A DNA stretch of 64,000 bases from Ruoffia sp044336205 (lineage in GTDB: Bacteria > Bacillota > Bacilli > Lactobacillales > Aerococcaceae), in NCBI GenBank assembly GCA_044336205.1, contig CP172318.1:868001-932000 (forward strand), read 5' to 3'. This document shows positions 1 to 7,746 of the stretch, piece after piece. The notes under the pieces are model-generated. The model did not search any database. It was not told the origin of the DNA and saw only the letters and a list, made by a program, of their open reading frames with translations. The first letter of the stretch is position 1; each line of letters starts with the position of its first letter. The position numbers and the translations under genes were made by a program.

Positions 1-1
1 G

Positions 2-373
2 TATATACTGACACTTAAAGATAATTCTGGCTTAATTAAAGAGTATGCTCTCGTTGATGTACAAAACTACCAAACAGTTTATGTAGAGTCAAGTGTAGCA
101 AGTTTGATGCAAGTATATGCTATCGACAATCCATTAGATATTGAAGAAATCGAGACTGACGAAGAAATTGAAACTTTATCTGGGAAGATTGAAGACATTC
201 AAGCGGTGGTTGTAGAAGGGAATACGATTTATTATTTCACTCTAGAAGGTCAAGTGTATAAAGCCGATATCCAACTTAATGACCAACTTCCATTCTTACA
301 GGCAGGTACTGAAGTAGAATTTACCACGACAGGAGAAGGGGACATTAGAGAGATTAAGTGGAGTACAGAATAA
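2..373 (+). CDS. C-terminal end of an unrecognised protein (partial)
   Basis: The frame is open from base 2 to the TAA at 371-373 with no start in the window, so about 123 C-terminal residues of a gene beginning upstream are seen. An acidic stretch (IEEIETDEEIE) is followed by a compact, strand-rich segment containing EGNTIYYFTLEG and ending GDIREIKWSTE, which suggests a small beta-barrel-like domain (inference). I do not recognise the family. No membrane segment is visible in this part. A strong terminator follows, so it ends its transcription unit and is separate from the ABC transporter downstream. A TTG/ATG pair at 104-109 has no ribosome binding site and is internal. Confidence 0.6.
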   Translation, partial: YILTLKDNSGLIKEYALVDVQNYQTVYVESSVASLMQVYAIDNPLDIEEIETDEEIETLSGKIEDIQAVVVEGNTIYYFTLEGQVYKADIQLNDQLPFLQAGTEVEFTTTGEGDIREIKWSTE

Positions 374-406
374 TATAGAACAAAATTGAATTAAATTAAG
401 TCAATT

Positions 407-455
407 AAAAAAGCTTGTGTTTTAAGAAAATCTTGAAACACAAGCTTTTTTGCTT
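407..455 (+). terminator. Rho-independent terminator
   Basis: Perfect 16-bp stem (407-422 with 436-451) with a T-rich 3' arm, 34 bases after the stop of the partial first gene. Confidence 0.9.
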
Positions 456-514
456 TTACTTGCTAATAAAAAATGTGTATTTTACAATATGAACAAAAGT
501 TAAAGGAGGTCAAT

Positions 515-1423
515 ATGTTAGAAGTTAAAAATTTAATCAAACATTTTGGTGAGCTTAAAGCTGTCGATAACGTGTCATTTGACGTTGAAGATGGAAGAAT
601 TATGGGCATGATTGGACAAAATGGCTCAGGAAAAACAACTATTTTTAGAATGGTTTTAGATTTTTTAACACCAGAAGAAAATGGAATAGTACACTGGGAT
701 GGGAAGAACATTTCAGAAAAGGACTATAGTATCATTGGTTATTTACCTGAAGAACGTGGTTTGTATGAGGCGATGACCATTGAGCAACAAATTACTTATT
801 TTGCTCAACTAAGAGGGATGAATAAAAAAGATATTCAAAACAAAATCGACGAATGGATGAAGAAATTCAATGTAAAAGGCAAAAAAACTGATAAAATAAA
901 ATCTTTATCTAAAGGAAACCAACAAAAAGTTCAGTTGATTTCAACCTTAATTCATGAACCTAAACTCGTTATTCTGGATGAGCCCTTTAGTGGGTTAGAT
1001 CCTGTGAATGCCGAATATTTACAAAACGGTATTATAGAATTGAAAGAAAAAGGTAGTGCGATTATTTTCTCTAGTCACAATATGAGTAATGTTGAAGAAA
1101 TCTGTGATAGTTTAGTGATGATCCATCATGGTAAGCAGTTATTATATGGTGGTGTTCAAGAGGTTAGAGAAAGCTTTGGTCGAACACAATTATATATAGA
1201 GACCGATCGCTGGAATAAAGACAACTTACAATCACTTGAAGGGGTTGAAGCAGTTAAAGAAATATCTCATAATGAATTTCTCTTAAGTTTAGTTGATGCA
1301 TCTCATGGTAAGCATTTATTCGATACAATTACTCAAGGTGAGTATATAGCTAAGTTTAGCCAGCAACCTCCTTCATTAGAACAAATTTTTAAAAGAAAAG
1401 CAGGTGAGGACATCAATGAATAG
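515..1423 (+). CDS. ABC transporter ATP-binding protein, NatA/YhaQ type
   Basis: ATPase subunit of a two-gene ABC exporter. Residue numbers are from the ATG at 515, chosen over an upstream in-frame ATG at 473 because AAAGGAGG lies just before it. Walker A GQNGSGKT is at 34-41, the ABC signature LSKGN at 131-135, Walker B LVILDEP at 151-157 and the switch His at 188. The C-terminal third is the extra domain usual for NatA-like proteins. The 302-residue length is normal. It overlaps the permease gene by 8 bases, so the pair is translationally coupled. NatAB of Bacillus exports sodium and YhaQP is its relative; the substrate here cannot be read from sequence. Confidence 0.85.
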   Translation: MLEVKNLIKHFGELKAVDNVSFDVEDGRIMGMIGQNGSGKTTIFRMVLDFLTPEENGIVHWDGKNISEKDYSIIGYLPEERGLYEAMTIEQQITYFAQLRGMNKKDIQNKIDEWMKKFNVKGKKTDKIKSLSKGNQQKVQLISTLIHEPKLVILDEPFSGLDPVNAEYLQNGIIELKEKGSAIIFSSHNMSNVEEICDSLVMIHHGKQLLYGGVQEVRESFGRTQLYIETDRWNKDNLQSLEGVEAVKEISHNEFLLSLVDASHGKHLFDTITQGEYIAKFSQQPPSLEQIFKRKAGEDINE

Positions 1424-2708
1424 ATTAGGGATTATTGTCAAAGAAGTTTATAGGAAGAATGTTTTCTCATGGTCATTTTTTTGGATGTTTATTTCTCCTA
1501 TCATTATGGCTGCTGTGATCATACTGATAAGTTATTTTATTGGTCGTACACAAAATAGTTCCTCAGTTGGCGATATTGCAATTGTAGGAGCAGATCAGGC
1601 AGTTCAGTCCATTATAGATCAATCAGATGATCAGAATAATATTGATTACTCTATGACGATTGAAGAAGCGAGAACAGCTTTACATGAAGATTCGATTGAA
1701 GGATTTATATTATTTGAAGATTCAACCAATAACGATGCGATAGAAGCACCTAAGTACTACCGTAAAACAACAAGCAAAGATATTAATTTAACAGAGATTG
1801 AAACAGCATTAAATCAATATAAAGTTGGTATTAATGCCGAGAGACTTGGATTAAATGATGAGCAATTAGCGAGCTTACAAAACTCAAATATATCGATAGA
1901 AAATATTAACGTTACAGTCAGTGATGATGGTGCTGTAAGTGAGCAATCAGCATCTGATCCAAATCGTTCTGTACGAATTGGGATAGCTTATGTCGTCTCG
2001 TTTATTGTATTTATATTTATTATGAATTATGTAAGTATCATTTCTCAAGAAATTGCGATGGAAAAGGGTTCAAGGATTATGGAGATTGTACTATCAAGTG
2101 TCTCTCCAACAACTCATTTTTTAGGAAAACTCTTAGGAATCTTATTAGTTATTGTGACTCAAATTATTATATATTTAATAATGGGCTTATTAATTATGGT
2201 ATTAGTGAATCAATTTGGAATATTTGATAGTTTTGCTGAATTGAATCTAGCTAGTTTTTTCCAAGGAACTACAAGTATTATTGGATTGGGGCTTGTCTAT
2301 GCTCTTTTAGGTATACTTATGTATACTACTTTAGCAGGATTTTTAGGTTCACTTGTATCTAAGACAGAAGATGTAAATAAAACCATTACACCGATTATAT
2401 TTTTAGCATTGGGTGGATTCTATATCGGAATGTTTGCTTTAAATTCAACTAATAATGCTTTAGTTAGAATTTCTTCACAATTCCCACTATTTACACCTTT
2501 TATTATGCCATTTAGAATTGCCGCAGAAACAGTAGGTACAGCTGAGTTACTTATTTCTGTTATATTATCTGTGCTTTTCATGGTGCTTACTTTATGGTTC
2601 TCATTAAGCTTTTACAAGAGTAATGTGTTGGTATATAGTGATAAAGGTATGATTAATACCTTTAAGCGATCATTTGAACTGTGGAAGAGTGAACGCTCAT
2701 CATTATAA
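1416..2708 (+). CDS. ABC transporter permease, NatB/YhaP type
   Basis: Membrane partner of the preceding ATPase. The ATG at 1416 is preferred over the GTG at 1404 because AGGTGAGGA precedes it. One membrane helix lies near residues 15-40, then an extracytoplasmic domain of about 140 residues rich in Asp, Glu and Asn, then five helices between about 185 and 415. This is the ABC-2/NatB layout. The motif EIAMEKGSRIMEIVLSSVSP follows the second helix and is characteristic of the NatB/YhaP family. The length of 430 residues is typical. A terminator directly after the gene closes the two-gene operon. Confidence 0.85.
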   Translation: MNRLGIIVKEVYRKNVFSWSFFWMFISPIIMAAVIILISYFIGRTQNSSSVGDIAIVGADQAVQSIIDQSDDQNNIDYSMTIEEARTALHEDSIEGFILFEDSTNNDAIEAPKYYRKTTSKDINLTEIETALNQYKVGINAERLGLNDEQLASLQNSNISIENINVTVSDDGAVSEQSASDPNRSVRIGIAYVVSFIVFIFIMNYVSIISQEIAMEKGSRIMEIVLSSVSPTTHFLGKLLGILLVIVTQIIIYLIMGLLIMVLVNQFGIFDSFAELNLASFFQGTTSIIGLGLVYALLGILMYTTLAGFLGSLVSKTEDVNKTITPIIFLALGGFYIGMFALNSTNNALVRISSQFPLFTPFIMPFRIAAETVGTAELLISVILSVLFMVLTLWFSLSFYKSNVLVYSDKGMINTFKRSFELWKSERSSL

Positions 2709-2715
2709 TAGTTTA

Positions 2716-2744
2716 GAGGCTAATTTACTTAGCCTCTTTTTTTG
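2716..2744 (+). terminator. Rho-independent terminator
   Basis: An 8-bp stem (GAGGCTAA with TTAGCCTC) followed by seven T, just after the permease stop codon. Confidence 0.9.
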
Positions 2745-2869
2745 TTGAGACTGAAGAGAAATATATTAAAAGAGAAATAAAAATAAGAAAAAACATTTTG
2801 AATTGTATACATTTATTTAGCATATTTCCATTTTCAGGGTTATACTTATAACTATATAGATAAGCTAGC

Positions 2870-2898
2870 TTGCTTATTTGCTTTTTATTATATAATAT
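2870..2898 (+). promoter_or_regulatory. Candidate sigma-A promoter for murI
   Basis: TTGCTT at 2870-2875 and overlapping TATAAT/TAATAT at 2891-2898, giving 15 or 17 bp spacing, about 30 bases ahead of the murI start. Pattern match only. Confidence 0.45.
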
Positions 2899-2926
2899 AC
2901 GTTAGTTTTAGAAATGAGTTGAATGC

Positions 2927-3775
2927 ATGAGAGAATTACCGATTGGTTATATAGATTCAGGGTTAGGTGGTTTAACCGTCGTTAAACAAAGTTTAAAACA
3001 ACTCCCTAACGAATCAATTATCTATCTAGGAGATAATGAACGGGCTCCATATGGTCCGAGAAGCTCGCAAGAAGTAAAACGCTATATATGGCAGTTGACT
3101 AATTTTTTGAGAGAAAAAGGCATTAAAATGCTAGTGATTGCTTGCAATACGGGAACGGCAGCAGCTTTGGATGAACTTAGAGCGACACTTGCGATTCCAG
3201 TTGTAGGTGTGATACATTCTGGTTGTCGTACGGCTATTAAACGTACAACAAGTGGAAAAGTGGGAGTCATTGGTACTCAAGGGACGATTAATAGTAATAT
3301 GTATGAAAATGTCATGTTGGATAAAGTAAACTCGTTGAATATTATGAGTATTGCTTGTCCTGAGTTCGTTGAAATTGTCGAAGAACATAGAATTAATGAC
3401 AAAAAGACCCAAACTATTATAGAAGAACGATTACGTCCATTCAAAGAAGCTCAAGTTGACAGTCTAGTTTTAGGATGTACACACTATCCGTTACTTTATG
3501 ACCAAATAACTAATGTCATGGGTGAGAATGTAATAATTATTGATTCCGGTGTCGAAACCATTAACGAGGTCAGTATGTTGTTGGATTATTTTAACCTTAG
3601 TCGAACAGCAGAAGAAGCTCGTGAGCATCCTCCTACTCAAGAGATTTATACAACAGGTCAGGTTGACGAATTCCAAGAATTTGCTAAAAGTTGGCTTGAT
3701 CAATCAGAGATTGTGGTAAAGAAAGCTCATATAAAAGGAGAGATTATTGTTGAAGATAATAATAGCGAGTCATAA
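2927..3775 (+). CDS. murI: Glutamate racemase
   Basis: Interconverts L- and D-glutamate, supplying D-Glu for peptidoglycan. It has the family signatures: IDSGLGG with Asp10 near the N-terminus, the first catalytic cysteine in ACNTGTA (Cys73), and the second in GCTHYP (Cys184) followed by His186. At 282 residues it is slightly longer than the usual 265-275. The ribosome binding site before ATG 2927 is weak, but the protein begins exactly where the family does. The rdgB gene starts inside its last codons, the same murI-rdgB-phosphodiesterase order found in Bacillus. No specialised regulation is visible beyond a candidate promoter. Confidence 0.95.
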   Translation: MRELPIGYIDSGLGGLTVVKQSLKQLPNESIIYLGDNERAPYGPRSSQEVKRYIWQLTNFLREKGIKMLVIACNTGTAAALDELRATLAIPVVGVIHSGCRTAIKRTTSGKVGVIGTQGTINSNMYENVMLDKVNSLNIMSIACPEFVEIVEEHRINDKKTQTIIEERLRPFKEAQVDSLVLGCTHYPLLYDQITNVMGENVIIIDSGVETINEVSMLLDYFNLSRTAEEAREHPPTQEIYTTGQVDEFQEFAKSWLDQSEIVVKKAHIKGEIIVEDNNSES

Positions 3776-4373
3776 TAAGGGGAAAGTTAATGAATTTAAT
3801 GAAATGTTTAAAGAACTTAATATAGAGGTTGTTTCATTGATTGATTACCCTGAGATTGATGAAGTAGAAGAAACTGGTGATACATTTGAAGCTAACGCAC
3901 GTTTAAAAGCAGAGACGATTGCCGAACAATTAGGGCAAATGACACTTGCAGATGATTCGGGCTTAGTTGTACCTGCTTTGAATGGGGAACCTGGCATATA
4001 TAGCGCTCGTTATGCGGGGGAAGATAAAGATGATCGAGCTAATAACCAAAAATTACTAGAAAAAATGAAAAGCCTTCGTGGCAAAGAACGTCAGGCTTAC
4101 TTTAATTCAACTTTGGTGTTAGCTTATCCAAACCATGAAAGCTTAGTGGTTGAAGGTCGAGTAGATGGGGTAATTTTAGATGAAGAAAGAGGTCATGATG
4201 GTTTTGGCTACGACCCATTATTTTATTATCCTCCATTAGAGAAGAGTTTTGGAGAATTAACACTGGAAGCAAAGAATAATATTAGCCACAGGTCGCGTGC
4301 GATGGATGAATTAAATAAACAAATAAATAAATGGTTAGAGGGGTTAGAATTATATGAAAATGATGTTAATTAG
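3747..4373 (+). CDS. rdgB: XTP/dITP diphosphatase (non-canonical purine NTP pyrophosphatase)
   Basis: HAM1/RdgB family house-cleaning enzyme that hydrolyses dITP, XTP and related deaminated purines to the monophosphate. It begins with the SHNKGKVNEF substrate loop. ADDSGL contains the catalytic metal-binding acids, and GFGYDP and SHRSRA near the C-terminus bind the base. The start is a TTG at 3747 with AAGGAG seven bases upstream, so it overlaps murI by 29 bases. The length of 208 residues is typical. Its end overlaps the next gene by 20 bases, so the three genes form one tight operon. Confidence 0.93.
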   Translation: MLKIIIASHNKGKVNEFNEMFKELNIEVVSLIDYPEIDEVEETGDTFEANARLKAETIAEQLGQMTLADDSGLVVPALNGEPGIYSARYAGEDKDDRANNQKLLEKMKSLRGKERQAYFNSTLVLAYPNHESLVVEGRVDGVILDEERGHDGFGYDPLFYYPPLEKSFGELTLEAKNNISHRSRAMDELNKQINKWLEGLELYENDVN

Positions 4374-4873
4374 TGATAATCATGGAAGATGGAATCAAAC
4401 ATATAATATTATTAAAAATGTACGGCCAAATGTTGACTATATCTTCCACTTAGGAGATTCTGAATTTCAAAAGGATGATCCGGTATGGAAGTTAGTTGAT
4501 GCGATGGTTGAAGGGAATATGGATGAACCATTCCTATATCCACAAGAGAGAATTATTGATACAGAAAAAGGTAGAGTACTCTTAGTTCATGGGCATTTAT
4601 TGAATGTAAACCGTTCTCACGATGATATTCTGAGTTTGGCCAAAGAAAAGGGTGCAGATTTCGCTTTTTATGGGCACACCTCATCGATTATTCAGTGAGT
4701 TAAATGACGGAATTTTACTTGTTAATCCCGGTGCCTTGAATAATCCTAGAGGACTGCATGCTGGCACAACTTATGCCATTGTTAATGTAGATGGAGATGC
4801 ATTGGAAGTAAACTATTACGATGATGAGATGAATTTACTTGATGAATTAACACAAACATATTTTGTGGAATAA
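4354..4873 (+). pseudogene. YfcE/YsnB-type metallophosphoesterase, frameshifted
   Basis: Calcineurin-like phosphodiesterase, usually downstream of rdgB. The first frame runs from ATG 4354 (alternatives at 4360 and 4363) through SDNHG, HLGDSE, GNMD and LVHGH, then ends at a TGA after GHTSSIIQ. The +1 frame continues with HRLFSELNDGILLVNPG to 4873. Removing one base near 4679-4681 restores the conserved metal-binding GHTHR and gives about 172 residues, the normal length for B. subtilis YsnB. The break is therefore one extra base inside the GHTH motif, either a real mutation or a sequence error. The rest of the protein shows no decay. Confidence 0.85.
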
Positions 4874-4890
4874 TATTTAGAAGATATACT
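4863..4890 (+). promoter_or_regulatory. Candidate promoter ahead of the palindromic element
   Basis: TTGTGG at 4863-4868, a 16-bp spacer and TATACT at 4885-4890. The -10 is good and the -35 poor. It lies at the yfcE stop codon and would start an RNA near 4897, at the base of the structured element. Confidence 0.3.
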
Positions 4891-4896
4891 GTTACA

Positions 4897-5051
4897 AAAT
4901 ACGCTACGAAAAGCCAAATTTTTTATTATAGTGGAACCGTCTTTCTCCTGACTACACATTCCGTACGACCTGAAGATCTATGGTCTGATGTGTGTCAGTT
5001 CTTTCTTGGCATTATAATAAAATTTGGCTTTTCTTCGTTTTGAGTGTATTA
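4897..5051 (+). ncRNA. Candidate structured RNA (or palindromic repeat) of unknown family
   Basis: A nested palindrome in the intergenic gap between yfcE and the convergent mscS. The outer arm AATACGCT (about 4898-4905) can pair with AGTGTATT (about 5043-5050) only if a G-U pair is allowed. Next, 4909-4930 pairs with 5013-5032 (AAAAGCCAAATTTT against AAATTTGGCTTTT, with two extra T on the left arm). Inside, CTGAC..ACACAT pairs with ATGTGT.GTCAG and GACC with GGTC, with two pyrimidine-rich strands (TCTTTCTC and TTCTTTCTT) facing each other as an internal loop. It resembles a long hairpin RNA, but I cannot assign it to 6S or another family. A miniature inverted-repeat element is the alternative. 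Confidence 0.35.
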
Positions 5052-5356
5052 TGATTACGATGCTCAGTAAGTGAGAGTAAGGAATTTTTTGTGTAAGTGA
5101 TCCTAATCAGAAGAATGACTTTGAAAGACTGCTTTATAAAAAAGGTGCATTGGTAGTAATATTAGTGCAATTCAGATGTACGAGCGATTGTTCACTATTA
5201 GCTCTAAAATAAACTAGGAATGCATAAGTATTAAAATTAATATAATATAAAAAAACCTAACTCATATCCTATTAGAATATAAATTAAGTTTTATTTAACG
5301 ATTAAAAGATGAACGAAAGCTAATAATAACTATACTTAGTGAAATGGTATAATAAA
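5052..5356. other. Intergenic spacer without recognisable gene
   Basis: AT-rich DNA between the palindromic element and the end of mscS. No ORF with a ribosome binding site is seen. A weak hairpin around 5250-5295 (AAAACCTAA against TTAAGTTTT) and a short one at 5341-5367 overlapping the mscS stop may help to end transcription. Nothing else is supported. Confidence 0.4.
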
Positions 5357-6223
5357 TTAAGCCATTTCATCATACACTGAGCTTGGAATTTTAATTGATT
5401 CTTCTTGAAGTCCATATAAGTATTCTCGGTAAAAAATACTCGTGTGCATATAATCCTCTCCAACACTCACAACAAAAGCTATACGATAGTTAAAAGTCTG
5501 GTCAGCCCCTCTAACGAATCCTACTATCGACGGTTCATCTTGTAAGACAGAGTCGTATTTTTCTGTAATTGATTGGGTTATTTTAGCAACTGTCTCTTCA
5601 AATTTTCTGAAATCTGTTTCGTCTGCGACGGGGATTTCTATCGTTATTTGACGAGTTTTCCGACTTTTATTATTAATAATCGCGATTTGACTATTTGGGA
5701 TGTAATATGTATCACCATTAGCTGCTTCGATAGTTGTCGTTCGAATACCTAGATCCTTGATTATTCCTACAATATCTTCGCCAGTAATCTCGACTAAATC
5801 TCCGACTTCGAACAGATTCTCAAAGATAATAAAGAATCCATTAATCATATCATTAATAAGATCTTGTGCACCTAAACCAATGGCAACACCTGCGATACCA
5901 GCTCCAGCTAGAAGTGTTCTAACAGGGAATCCTAGGGCAGAAAGAAGGTAGTATGCAAAAATAAAATACAATATATACATCGTAAAGTTTCTTAAAAGAT
6001 TATTAATCGTCCATACTCGTTGAACGGATTGTTTGTTTCTAAAATCTATCTTGCCTGCAGGATTAGCGTCAAAAAATTTCTCTAAAAGATATTTAGCAAT
6101 CAGGAAGATTATAGTTATAACCAGTAAATATACAATAAATGAACTCAATGAAAGAACGTCTTCCGAGATATCTTCAGGTAAAAAGTTTTGAAAAAGTTGT
6201 GTAATATTTCTTGGACTAAACAA
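5357..6223 (-). CDS. Small-conductance mechanosensitive channel, MscS family
   Basis: Membrane channel that opens under membrane tension to release solutes on osmotic downshock. There are three predicted helices: residues 25-45, 75-95 and a glycine/alanine-rich pore helix near 100-130 (LLAGAGIAGVAIGLGAQDL), the hallmark of MscS TM3. The cytoplasmic beta domain follows, with GIRTTTIEAANGDTYYIPNS, then a C-terminal alpha/beta domain. The length of 288 residues matches the small YkuT-type channels. The start is TTG at 6223 with AAGGAGG nine bases upstream. It is transcribed alone, convergent with the murI operon. Confidence 0.9.
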   Translation of the reverse strand: MFSPRNITQLFQNFLPEDISEDVLSLSSFIVYLLVITIIFLIAKYLLEKFFDANPAGKIDFRNKQSVQRVWTINNLLRNFTMYILYFIFAYYLLSALGFPVRTLLAGAGIAGVAIGLGAQDLINDMINGFFIIFENLFEVGDLVEITGEDIVGIIKDLGIRTTTIEAANGDTYYIPNSQIAIINNKSRKTRQITIEIPVADETDFRKFEETVAKITQSITEKYDSVLQDEPSIVGFVRGADQTFNYRIAFVVSVGEDYMHTSIFYREYLYGLQEESIKIPSSVYDEMA

Positions 6224-6383
6224 TAGATTTTATCCTCCTTATTATAGTAATAATCTGTTTAAACTATTCTATTCATAATAAATTTGGTTGTCAAATATCG
6301 AGATTACCATTCAAATGTTTTGTACAATTTTGTTAAAAATGATATATTATTCTTATAAGATATGAGAGGAGTGAGTGTAAGAG

Positions 6384-6986
6384 ATGACATTAGGAGAGTT
6401 AGCAGGAATGGTTGCTGCCATTGCATTTGTTGTGTTAGTTGTATTTATTTGTTTAAATTTATCTAAATTTTCGAAGATTTTAGAAGAAATTAAAGATACA
6501 GTAAACAGGCTCAACACAACTATTGACGTTGTTACAAAAGATGTCGATAATTTATCAATTGAAGTAGAAGGACTATTGAACAAAGCAAATACTTTAGTTG
6601 ATGATGTTAATGGCAAATTAAGTAAAACTGATCCGTTATTCACTGCCATTGGAGATTTAGGAGTAACGGTTTCAGACCTGAATGATTCAACAAAAAACAT
6701 GACGTCAAATTTACTCAAAGGGGTAACTAAGAAAAAGCAATCGCCGATTGAAAAATTTGTAAGTTCTGCAAAAGGTCTAGGTAAAAGACAACCCTCACCT
6801 TCTAAGCCTGTGACAGATCCACTGGCCCAATCAACGATTCATCCAGAATCTACAATAAAAAAGAAGGAAGCTGATGTGGAAGTCCCAAGACCAGGGAAAC
6901 CGAATATGAGCTCAGAGTCAGAATTATTTACAATTAAGAACAAACGTCCATCAACAACAGCAGGGGAAATATCAATTAAACAATAA
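6384..6986 (+). CDS. DUF948 membrane-anchored protein (YtxG-like)
   Basis: One N-terminal membrane helix (about residues 8-27, rich in Ala, Val and Ile) followed by a long heptad-patterned helical region to about residue 115, where LNDSTKNM lies. The tail is low-complexity, Lys/Pro/Ser-rich and probably disordered. This is the layout of DUF948 proteins such as B. subtilis YtxG, which accompany YtxH near ccpA. The start ATG at 6384 follows GAGGAG. The molecular role is not established; general-stress association is known for the Bacillus homologue and assumed only by analogy. The next gene begins 27 bases after it, so the two form an operon. Confidence 0.75.
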   Translation: MTLGELAGMVAAIAFVVLVVFICLNLSKFSKILEEIKDTVNRLNTTIDVVTKDVDNLSIEVEGLLNKANTLVDDVNGKLSKTDPLFTAIGDLGVTVSDLNDSTKNMTSNLLKGVTKKKQSPIEKFVSSAKGLGKRQPSPSKPVTDPLAQSTIHPESTIKKKEADVEVPRPGKPNMSSESELFTIKNKRPSTTAGEISIKQ

Positions 6987-7013
6987 TGTATTAATTTGAA
7001 AGGGATGATTATA

Positions 7014-7517
7014 ATGAGTAACAACAATAAAGGATTTTTCTTAGGGGCATTATTCGGAGCATCTATTGCAGGAATTACTGCTTTACTCTACGCACCAAAG
7101 TCAGGTAAAGAACTACGTCGCGACATTGCTTTAGAAGTAGATCAATTACTTGAAAATGCTAGCGAATACACAGATTATGCTGTTGAACGTGGAGTAGAAC
7201 TATATGATACTGCTTACGAAACAAAAGAAGATATTAAAGTAAATTTAAAAGAATCTGCAGATACCTTTAAATCTCAGCTAGATGATTTTCGCCATGAAGC
7301 ATCCAATGAATGGGAGAAAGTAAGAACTGACTTAAAACAGTCAAAAAATGAATTGAAAGATGAAGCTGAAGATTTTGGAGATACTGTTTCAGAGGAAGCA
7401 AGTAAATTATCTTCAGATGTAAAAAAATCTGCAAGTAATGTTAAAGATTCAGCTGAAGAAGCAGCGGACAATATTAAAGATTCTGCAGAAGATGCAGTTG
7501 ATGATGTAAGAAAATAA
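7014..7517 (+). CDS. YtxH-like general stress protein
   Basis: Starts with the YtxH signature: a short hydrophobic, glycine-rich helix (GFFLGALFGASIAGITALL, residues 6-24) directly followed by YAPKSGKELRR. The remaining 120 residues are highly charged, alanine-rich and helical, with near-repeats such as NVKDSAEEAAD and NIKDSAEDAVD resembling LEA or apolipoprotein-like amphipathic helices. The ATG at 7014 is chosen because AAAGGG lies before it; an upstream in-frame start at 6996 lacks one. The length of 167 residues is normal. It is the second gene of the ytxG-ytxH pair and is closed by a strong terminator. Biochemical function is unknown. Confidence 0.8.
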   Translation: MSNNNKGFFLGALFGASIAGITALLYAPKSGKELRRDIALEVDQLLENASEYTDYAVERGVELYDTAYETKEDIKVNLKESADTFKSQLDDFRHEASNEWEKVRTDLKQSKNELKDEAEDFGDTVSEEASKLSSDVKKSASNVKDSAEEAADNIKDSAEDAVDDVRK

Positions 7518-7536
7518 TTTTATTAATAAAATTTAT

Positions 7537-7577
7537 ATGAATATCTCACATTTTATTTGTGAGATATTCATTTTTTA
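7537..7577 (+). terminator. Rho-independent terminator
   Basis: A 14-bp perfect stem (7537-7550 with 7558-7571) and a T-rich tail after the ytxH-like gene. Confidence 0.9.
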
Positions 7578-7669
7578 TTGACTTTTTCATTAAAATATAG
7601 GAAGATATTACCTTAGGTATTAAGAGATTCTTTTCATAAAAACATGAAATTCTTAATTATTGGATGTAA

Positions 7670-7707
7670 ATAAAACGCTTGCATAAAAAAATGAATTATG
7701 ATAGATT
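7670..7707 (+). promoter_or_regulatory. ccpA promoter with overlapping candidate cre site
   Basis: TTGCAT at 7679-7684 and TAGATT at 7702-7707 with a 17-bp spacer form a plausible promoter 40 bases ahead of ccpA. ATAAAACGCTTGCA at 7670-7683 keeps the AAACG core and the terminal CA of the cre consensus TGWAAACGNTNWCA (three mismatches) and covers the -35. This suggests CcpA represses its own gene. Confidence 0.4.
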
Positions 7708-7746
7708 TATCATAAGTAGATACTTTATTGAAAGAAGGTTAGTCCT

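Noticed and set aside
3082..3412. Antisense open frames over murI
   Set aside because: They are shadows of a strongly conserved gene; no start signal.
7380..7515. Near-repeats in the ytxH-like gene as a DNA tandem repeat
   Set aside because: Similarity is at the level of amphipathic helix composition; bases are not repeated exactly.
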